Positions 57,317 to 64,000 of a stretch of 64,000 nucleotides of DNA are shown one piece after another. The stretch is from positions 9,710,625 through 9,774,624 of the forward strand of contig CAJINV010000004.1 of the NCBI GenBank assembly GCA_905178155.1, read 5' to 3'. The DNA comes from Amoebophrya sp. A120. Its lineage: Eukaryota > Sar > Dinophyceae > Syndiniales > Amoebophryaceae. A model generated the notes under the pieces. That model did not search any database, was not told where the DNA came from, and was given only the letters and a program-made list of their open reading frames with translations. Made by a program: the position numbers and the translations under genes. Position 1 is the first letter of the stretch. The number at the start of each line of letters is the position of its first letter.

Positions 57317-60300
57317 ATGGAGCATCATCTCCGGGAAGTGGCCATGCGTTCCAACACGCGGTCGTTTTCTATGGCGTTCTCAAACGTTACATTCTCAACT
57401 GTTACACGATTTGTCATGCAAAATGAGCATCAAGCTCCGCACGGTGAAGCTAGTTCGCATGACAAATTTTGGAATAGCTAAACACCATGGATATCTGTGC
57501 CAAATTTGTAATGCAAGAGTTGCAAGCTCCGGCCTTTCCCTTTTGCCATTCCAGCATCACAAATTCATGTAACAGTTGAGAATGTAACAGTTGAGGACGC
57601 CATATTTTCCGCCGTCGCGGGCAAGCGGGCGTGGAGCGATCCGCAGACACACTGGGCCGCCGCGACCAAGCGCCCGACCACACCTTCGTACCGGACCGCG
57701 CGCATGGGCGGCTACAACACGAATCACGACGGGACCGCCCGACCGGGCACCAGTCACGGCACCGGCACCGCGCACCAGAACGCGACGCATCACGGTGGGT
57801 ACACGACCACCACGTCTGGCGGGCATTCCAACCCGACCGGGTTGCCCAGTGGACGAGCCAGTTCTTCCGGCGCGAATCACGCGGGGGCTGGTTCCCATGC
57901 GGGCGCTGCTGGTGCTGCCGCTGCGCACCAGACAAACGATAAAATCGCCAACCACCGGGTTCTGCATTTGCTCTCCAAGCGTCCGCACTCGGCCTTTAAC
58001 ACGAACCGGAAGCGCGCGGTGCGACCCGTGGCGGTAGGCGGGGAGACCACGGCGCACGGAGGTCATCATCACGGCGCGCAGCACCACGAGCGGAAAGTGC
58101 GGGAGCGACCGAAAAGTGGCGACAATTACCACCACCGGACTTTTCACCACGCGATGAACGCGACGGTGCCGGCCGATGCGACCTATGCCATGAACCAAGG
58201 AGCTGGTGCTACTGGCGTCACTGGCACTGTATCAACTGCAAATATGTCTGGGTCCGGGAAGTTTGGACTTGTAATGCTGGTCTTGCATCCCTATGGAATC
58301 TGTATTGCATGATCAACAAAAGTTGCAGCCTCTTTGTCTTTTGTCATACAAAAACGCAGCTTCTCGTGCGGGCTGTGCATGACAAAGCGTTATGGGAATA
58401 AGTTGTCATGCTTGGCTGCAGTCGGCAGTGTTTCCATCATCCATATTTTCGCATCACAAGTTTCCAGACGAGACGTCCAGGGATATTTGCATTTGATACA
58501 CCGCCGCGTTGAATAACAACACGGACAACGTGATTTCCACGGCTATGGACTACCGCCGGTACATGGACGAGAGACGCCGGATCCAGGCGGAAAAACGGCA
58601 CCGGTTGAACAACCTGCACCAAACGGAGCACTTCCACGCGGCTGGGGCGGGTGCTGCGGTGGCCAAGATGAACCACATGAACCATACTGCAGGGGGGGAA
58701 ACTATGGAAGCGTCAGGTTTGAAATCGACAAAGTTGAAATGATTTGTCATGCATAAGATGGATACCAGTTGGAAACCCAATTTCCAAGCGGCGCATGACA
58801 AATTTTCCGAGCACTGGAATTCAATTTGTCATGCTGTTTGGGCACAGACGACCGCTTTTGTCATGCTCCTTTAGCAGCTCTACTTCAAACCCTAAACAGG
58901 CTGACACTCGGCCTCACTTGCCATCCCGGCAAGACAGACACTCCACGCCTTGCATTTTATGCATGGCAAATCATTTCCGTGAGCGCAATGAGTTGGTACG
59001 TTGGCGAACGTTAAACGTACTCTGTTGGCAATAAGTTGGTTTGTTGGCGAAAAGTAAGGTTTGTTGGCGAACAATAAACGCATCCGTTGGCGCAATGTAA
59101 GGATCGTTGGCGAACGTTAAACGTACTCAGTGGGCGAAAAGTTGGACTTGTTGGCGAAAAGTATGGTTTGTTGGCGCAAAGTAAGGATCGTTGGCGAACG
59201 CTAAACGCATGTTGGCGAAGTGAGGACTGTGTGCGAAAGTAAGGAAAAGTTGGCGTAAGTGGGATCATGTGCCCGAGGATGATGGTGATGGCTTCGGTCC
59301 GCCTGACTCCACGACCTGGTGGCCGAACCATCTGCGGTGAGGTGCCCTTGCAGGTTGTGTAGTGGTTTCGGTCGGTTTAGCATGGCAAATCATTTCAACT
59401 TTGACGATATCAAACCTGACGCTTCCATAGAAACCTCGTTCGGGGGCGCGACCGCCTCTTCTCGGCCGGGGACCGCCGGGGCGAGCGGCAATGCAACCGC
59501 GAGTTCCGCGTCGAAGACGGCGGCTTTCCAGCAGCAGAGAGCGAATTCCAGTTCCGCGACGGAGGAGGACGTCGACGGGGTGTCTACGAGATCCGGCACC
59601 GTACACATGGGCAAGACCGCGTCGACATCGCTAGCGTCCTTGACGAACCTCCGGGACCAGATTTCGAACTCGAATCAGAACGCGCTCTCCACCTCTTTAA
59701 AGCACCAAAATGTCGTTCTTGGAGGTACTGCTACTGCTGACGCGGCAAGCCGGCCCAATACCGCCGGCGGGGCAGGAGGTTCTACACCGACAGGGTCGGG
59801 GGCTACGGGCACTACCGCGTTGCCATTTACCACAAATTTGGCGAGCTCTTCTTCGTCTTCCATGAACCAAGCGGGCTCCAGGACTGGTACAGGCTTGGTG
59901 GATAACGCCGCGATGGACCACCAAAACAAATCTTCCGGTAATGGTGCCCAGCAAACCACCACCGCGCAACAAGCCACCGACAGCACGGGATCCGTCCCGC
60001 CTCTCGGCTCCGGCGGACAGGGAGCGGGCGCACAGTCGAAGCAGACGCGGCAGTACGGTGAGCCGATCACGCTGCGGGCCCCGACGGGCACGTCCGGGGG
60101 TGGGCCAGCACAGTTGGACACCGGAATGGCGGCGCGGCCCACGACTGCACCCTCCGGTGCGACGAAACCCGGGAAACAGGCGGACGCGCAGGCCGCAGAG
60201 CAGCAGCAAAACCGGCAGCACGAATCCTGGCACCAGGACGACGAGCAGGGGACTTTTGGGGGCGCGCTCGCGAACATTAACACCTCTACGACGATTCACG

Positions 60301-63300
60301 ATTACATCATCGGCAAGCAGATCGGGCAGGGCGCGTACGCGACGGTCAGGCTGGCGGTGCACAAGCCGAGCGGCAAGAAGGTCGCCATCAAAATCTACGA
60401 GAAGAGTCGGCTGTTGGATCCCCAGCGACGGAAGTCGGTCAGACGCGAGATTCGAGTCATGGACCGGTTGTCGCACCCCAACATCGTGAAATTTTACGAG
60501 GTCGCGGATACCAGCAGACAGGTAGCTTAAGGTTTGTATATGCAAACCCAACAAGGACAAGCAGCTTTGCTCCTGTTGTAGTTGTTGAAAAATTTCAAGT
60601 TTTCATCTGGATGAAAAGAAAATTCAATCGTGTCACATTTTGATTTGTTTCTACTCACTCCATAAAAATTAATGCTATATATAATCAGGTTTTCCTGGTC
60701 CTCGAGTACATTAATGGTGGCTCCCTCCACTACCTGCTCAAAAAGCGCACCAACCGCCGGTTGTCGGAAATCGACGCTCGCATGATTTTCTCCCAAGTCT
60801 GCGCCGGAATCCGGTACTGCCACGAGCTATGACAGCCTCAGAATGGAAATCCTCAAAGTGGAAATGATTTGTAATGCAAAAAAGCGACTCCACTTGAAGT
60901 GGCGTTTGTAGTCGGCGCATGACAAATTTTCCGGTCACTTAGAGCATCTCTGTCATGCAGGTTGAGGCAAAGGGGTGCCCTCCTGTCGTGCTAAGCAGCA
61001 CTCCAATTCTTCACCCCTAGCAGGACAATAGTCGGCCCCCATTGCGTCCTCTGCAATACAGTCTTTTTTGCGTCGCATTTCATGCATCACAAATCATTTC
61101 CACTTTGAGGATTTCCATTCTGAGGCTTTCATACGAGCGGTTGGTGGTGCACAGAGACATCAAGCTCGAGAACGTCTTGGTACAGTACCCCGATAAAGCC
61201 GTCGCGCACAATATTGTGAGGAAAAATCCCCCCTCCCCATATCGAAAAGGTACGTCTCGAAAAATTTGTAATGCTGATTTGTGACCACAAATCGTCTCTG
61301 TCTTGCAAGAACGCAACCCCATAGGCTGCGCCGCATACTGCAGGCGGTTTGTGATGCTGTGGGCCCTACAGATTAGATGTTTCCCATGCTCAGCGCCTAG
61401 CCCAAAACCTCTCTACTCAAGCTTAGTATAGGCCTGCAGTCCTCTCCAGCAAGACAAAGCTGAATTGCGTATCCAAATCCAGCAACAGAAATTTCCGTTT
61501 CAATTAGACCAGAAAATCGGAAGAAGTACATGTTTTTTTGCGCATCCCCTTGCAACGGGGGTCGCGGGCTGAATGAGGTTGGGGGGTGCGAAGGCGCGAC
61601 CGCGTTCCGGGTTGTTTTATCCCGGAAAAATTAGCCCCCGGCATTGCGGCTGCGCGGCCGGGGCCGGGGCGGGTCGGCTTCCTTGGCGTAGATAGGAAGG
61701 CGACGACACACAGCCAACACCTCGCCACCCGCCCCCACGCTGGGCCCACGTCGGGGACACACAACAGACGCGGCGCGCATCCCGGGGCCCCAAAGCGAAG
61801 CCCTTCCGGGCCCGGAAAAGCTCCTGCTTTGGCTGCGGCCTGGCGCGCCTTTTCCCTTCGTTCCGGGGCCCCGGCCGGCGGGTGAACTGCAGGCCCCCCA
61901 AGAGGCACGCGCGCCTCCCCCTTTCGGAGGGGGGGGGAAAAGGGGGCCCGAATTGGCCCAATTCGCCTCCCTTTTTGAGGGGGGGGGTAAAATGTGCCCG
62001 ATTCTGGCTCATTTTGCCCCCCCCCTGTAGTAGCGGGGGAAGGCCATTTTTTGCCCCCCCCCTAAAAAAGGCGGCAGAATTGGGCCAATTCGGCCCCCTT
62101 TTTACCCCCCCTCCAGAAGGGGGGGCCCGCGCGCCTTCCGGGCCCCCCTTCCCGGCCCCCCAATTGTGGGGCGGCTGTTGTTGCGGCCGAAGCAGGCCCC
62201 ACCTTAGGGGCGCGCGCCCTACTTACTGCTTCGAGGGCCGGCCCCTCCGGTACGGCGGGCAGGCCCATGCGCTTCCGGCAAAAAACATGGCGGCGGCGCA
62301 CCGGCCCGACCGGGACGGGCCCGCGGGGAGGCCGCTTGGTGGGGCGGCTTTTCTCGCTCTTGGCGGGCTTCGAGGTCGGGAGGCCGCCCCGGCTCTCTTT
62401 GGCAAGCCACACCCCCCGAGCCGCTGCATGGCGCAGCGAGGTCCTCGGGCCGGGTGTACTGTCGGGGCACCCCGCCGCCCCCGAAGCGAAACGAAAGCGG
62501 CCCGCCATGCAAGCGGGTGCGCGAAAAAGTATGTACTTCTTCCGATTTTCTGGTCTAATTCAATATGGGGAGGGGGGATTTTTCAGTTTGATACACAACC
62601 AAAACCTGGCCTTGACCAGCTCGGGGCATTTGGACCCGCGGCAGTTAGTTGTCAAGCTGATTGACTTCGGATTCGCGAGCTTGGTTGTGCCGGGGAAAAA
62701 GCTGCGCGTCTTCTGCGGAACGCCCAGCTACATGGCCCCGGAGATCATTCAGAGAAGGGAATATGGCGGGTATGGAATTCATTTTGAACTGTTGTTTTTG
62801 TTATCGCTTCTGACTCGGGATGAAAGGCTGATGATACATCATGATGATAGTAGCTACAGGCACAAAAAACTGCGTGTTGATGGTGCAAGTAGAATGATCG
62901 AAAAGCAAAATATAATCTCTCCGGTGATAAACTACAGTTACTGCGTGGACATCTGGGCTTTGGGTATTCTGCTGTACGCCATGCTTTTCGGGCAGTTTCC
63001 ATTTCGTGGCCAATCGGACAAGGAACTCTACAAGAAGATCTTGAAGGTACAGAATTTTTTTGTGATGTTGCACGAAAGTAGGCATGCCGCGTTTTCATTT
63101 TCTCACTTTCCGCGAGGAGATGCATTGACAAGTTGGAAACTTCTCGAATCAACCAACAATAAATCAGGGCGCCTTCGTGTTCCCAGAGGGCCTCGAGCAG
63201 GAAGTTAGCAAGAACGCCCGTGCCCTGCTCGCCAAGGTTTTCGTCAACATGGAGGTCCGCCCCACCATTCAGAACGTGTCCATGGATCCCTTCTTCTCGG

Positions 63301-63910
63301 AGCACCTGAGTAGTCGTCCGGGCACCGCGAATCACCACCGCCCAAGCTCTTCGCACGCAACGCTGAGCGGACAACGAGACCTGAATTTTCAGCACCATCA
63401 CGAAGCAACAACGAGACCCGCCACCTCATCAGGGACCTCCTCTTCCGCGGGCGCAGGGGGAAACGTAAACATCAACATCCACAAAACCGCTTCGGGCTAC
63501 CCGTTGCGCGAAGAAGCCATTGCAAAGTTGGAAAAACTCGGGTACGCACGCGAAGACATCTTGCGGCAAATGAAGGACGAAAACTATCAAATGCAAATAT
63601 GTCTGGGTCTGCGTCTGGAAGAGTCATGCTGCGTTTGCATGACACAGAAGGTCTGGCATGGAAGCTCTAGCATCACAGGTTGCGAGAAGCTGCTTCCGCA
63701 ATGCCGAATCCGCATGACAAATGCCCCATTTTGGTGACAGAAAGTGGGCAGCTTTTGCTGCCTATGCATGAGAGACTTTTGCGTGTTGTGAAATGCGCAT
63801 CACAAGTTTGCAATCTTCCAGACCCAGACATTTTTGCAATCCATAAAAACTCACACCTCTCAAAACTCTACACCCGGTTTGTCAAAGCACTGAACGCGTG
63901 GGGGAAGTAG
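57317..63910 (+). CDS. G9: AMPK/MARK-like Ser/Thr protein kinase
   Basis: Exons: 57317-57369, 57610-58229, 58504-58702, 59435-60521, 60689-60827, 61139-61211, 62599-62769, 62938-63046, 63168-63584, 63851-63910 (2928 nt, 975 aa). Three GT-AG introns (60522-60688, 62770-62937, 63047-63167) and six introner elements. Residues 1-575 are His/Gly/Thr/Gln-rich and disordered. The kinase domain spans about 579-864: glycine loop GQGAYATV, catalytic Lys in VAIKIY, Glu in RREIRVM, catalytic loop [27 protein letters not shown]. Motifs and order are those of an active CAMK-group kinase close to AMPK/MARK/SnRK1. A helical segment of about 926-957 ([20 protein letters not shown]) resembles the UBA-like or autoinhibitory region that follows the catalytic domain in that group. 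Between VLVQYPDK and VKLIDFG there is an extra loop of about 20 residues. Substrate unknown. Confidence 0.9.
57370..57604. mobile_element. introner element, family D, in G9
   Basis: 235 bp. Flanking repeat TTTTC on both sides. Excision joins TRSFS to AVAG. It separates a 53-nt first exon from the rest. Confidence 0.93.
58230..58498. mobile_element. introner element, family B, in G9
   Basis: 269 bp. Flanking repeat CACTG/CACCG (4 of 5). The right inverted end has changes (CCAGACGAGACGTCC). Excision joins TGTA to ALN. Confidence 0.87.
58703..59429. mobile_element. introner element, family F, carrying a minisatellite insertion
   Basis: 727 bp. Flanking repeat GAAAC on both sides. Excision joins GGET to SFG. 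A 419-bp insertion (58978-59396) is bounded by a 17-bp direct repeat GCATGGCAAATCATTTC; without it the element is 308 bp, the same as the F element at 53775. Confidence 0.9.
58978..59240. repeat. GTTGGCGAA minisatellite inside an introner element
   Basis: About a dozen imperfect copies of a roughly 20-bp unit built on GTTGGCGAAAAGTAAGG or GTTGGCGAACGTTAAACG, some units forming longer alternating blocks. The following 140 bp of the insertion are unique. Confidence 0.85.
60828..61133. mobile_element. introner element, family J, in the kinase domain
   Basis: 306 bp. TATGACAGCCTCAGAATGG ... CTGAGGCTTTCATA. Flanking repeat CGAGC on both sides. Excision joins RYCHE to RLVVHRD, just before the catalytic loop, so family knowledge confirms the join. 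Confidence 0.95.
61212..62593. mobile_element. introner element, family C, disrupted by a nested element
   Basis: 1382 bp in total. TATTGTGAGGAAAAATCC ... GGATTTTTCAGTTTGATA. Flanking repeat CACAA on both sides. Removing the nested 1055-bp element and its 5-bp duplication leaves 322 bp, the same size as the C element at 45833. Excision joins VAHN to QNL. Confidence 0.92.
61504..62558. mobile_element. nested 1055-bp GC-rich inverted-repeat element
   Basis: Starts TTAGACCAGAAAATCGGAAG; the right end is its complement, with about 40 bp of inverted match on each side. Flanked by a 5-bp direct repeat TTCAA (61499-61503 and 62559-62563). The interior is very GC-rich with C and G runs and open frames on both strands, none with a recognisable domain, so it is probably non-autonomous. 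Its ends do not resemble the TAT...ATA introner ends. Confidence 0.88.
63585..63845. mobile_element. introner element, family B, in G9
   Basis: 261 bp. TATCAAATGC ... GCAATCCATA. Flanking repeat AAAAC on both sides. Excision joins KDEN to SHL and adds the last 19 residues. Confidence 0.93.
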
Positions 63911-64000
63911 ATATTGTGGTGCTGTGAGGTTTCTATCCATGTACCTACATTTTTCAGATCGTCTATTCGTGCTGCTGTACTATTTTCCTTGTTTTTTATC
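63911..64000. other. 3' flank of G9
   Basis: 90 bp after the stop codon, AT-rich, no feature recognised. Confidence 0.4.

Noticed and set aside
61586-62664. Open frames inside the nested GC-rich element
   Set aside because: Overlapping frames on both strands with Pro/Arg/Gly-rich composition and no domain; they fit GC bias, not a transposase.

Overview
The window reads as nuclear DNA of a protist alveolate, most likely a syndinian dinoflagellate parasite of the Amoebophrya type. This is an inference. It rests on nine protein genes all on the + strand, intron-rich coding regions, long disordered proteins, and above all repeated 'introner' elements: short mobile sequences with inverted-repeat ends that sit inside codons and must be removed from the RNA.

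Layout. 1-2746: tandem and GC-rich repeats. G1 2747-5874, coiled-coil protein (565 aa). G2 6741-8146, small protein with a C-terminal hydrophobic segment (268 aa). G3 8898-19165, giant coiled-coil/disordered protein (2494 aa). G4 21260-26460, unknown (715 aa). G5 28747-31862, charged disordered protein (613 aa). G6 32627-33783, small AP2-like protein (121 aa). G7 34025-39543, atlastin-like membrane GTPase (662 aa). G8 41285-55690, 4306-aa protein with two Asp/Glu-racemase-like modules. G9 57317-63910, AMPK/MARK-like Ser/Thr kinase (975 aa). The spaces between genes hold nothing I recognise.

The main discovery target is the intron system. I placed 56 elements by hand. Each begins TAT (TAC once) and nearly always ends ATA, has inverted terminal repeats, and lies between two copies of a 5-bp direct repeat (46 perfect, 10 with one mismatch). 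Removing each element plus one repeat copy restores an open frame in every gene: all eight interrupted genes then have coding lengths divisible by three with no internal stop. Conserved motifs are rebuilt across the cuts, for example the Walker A of G7 and the catalytic-loop HRD of G9. Ordinary GT-AG introns (15 placed) coexist with them. The elements fall into about a dozen terminal-repeat families, occur in both orientations, and were seen only inside coding sequence. They add about 15 kb, roughly a quarter of the window. Some carry other insertions, including a 1055-bp inverted-repeat element that has its own 5-bp duplication.

All coordinates, joins and lengths were worked out by eye. Element ends are ambiguous by up to 5 bp because of the flanking repeat; exons below are given keeping the left repeat copy. 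No RNA evidence is available here.
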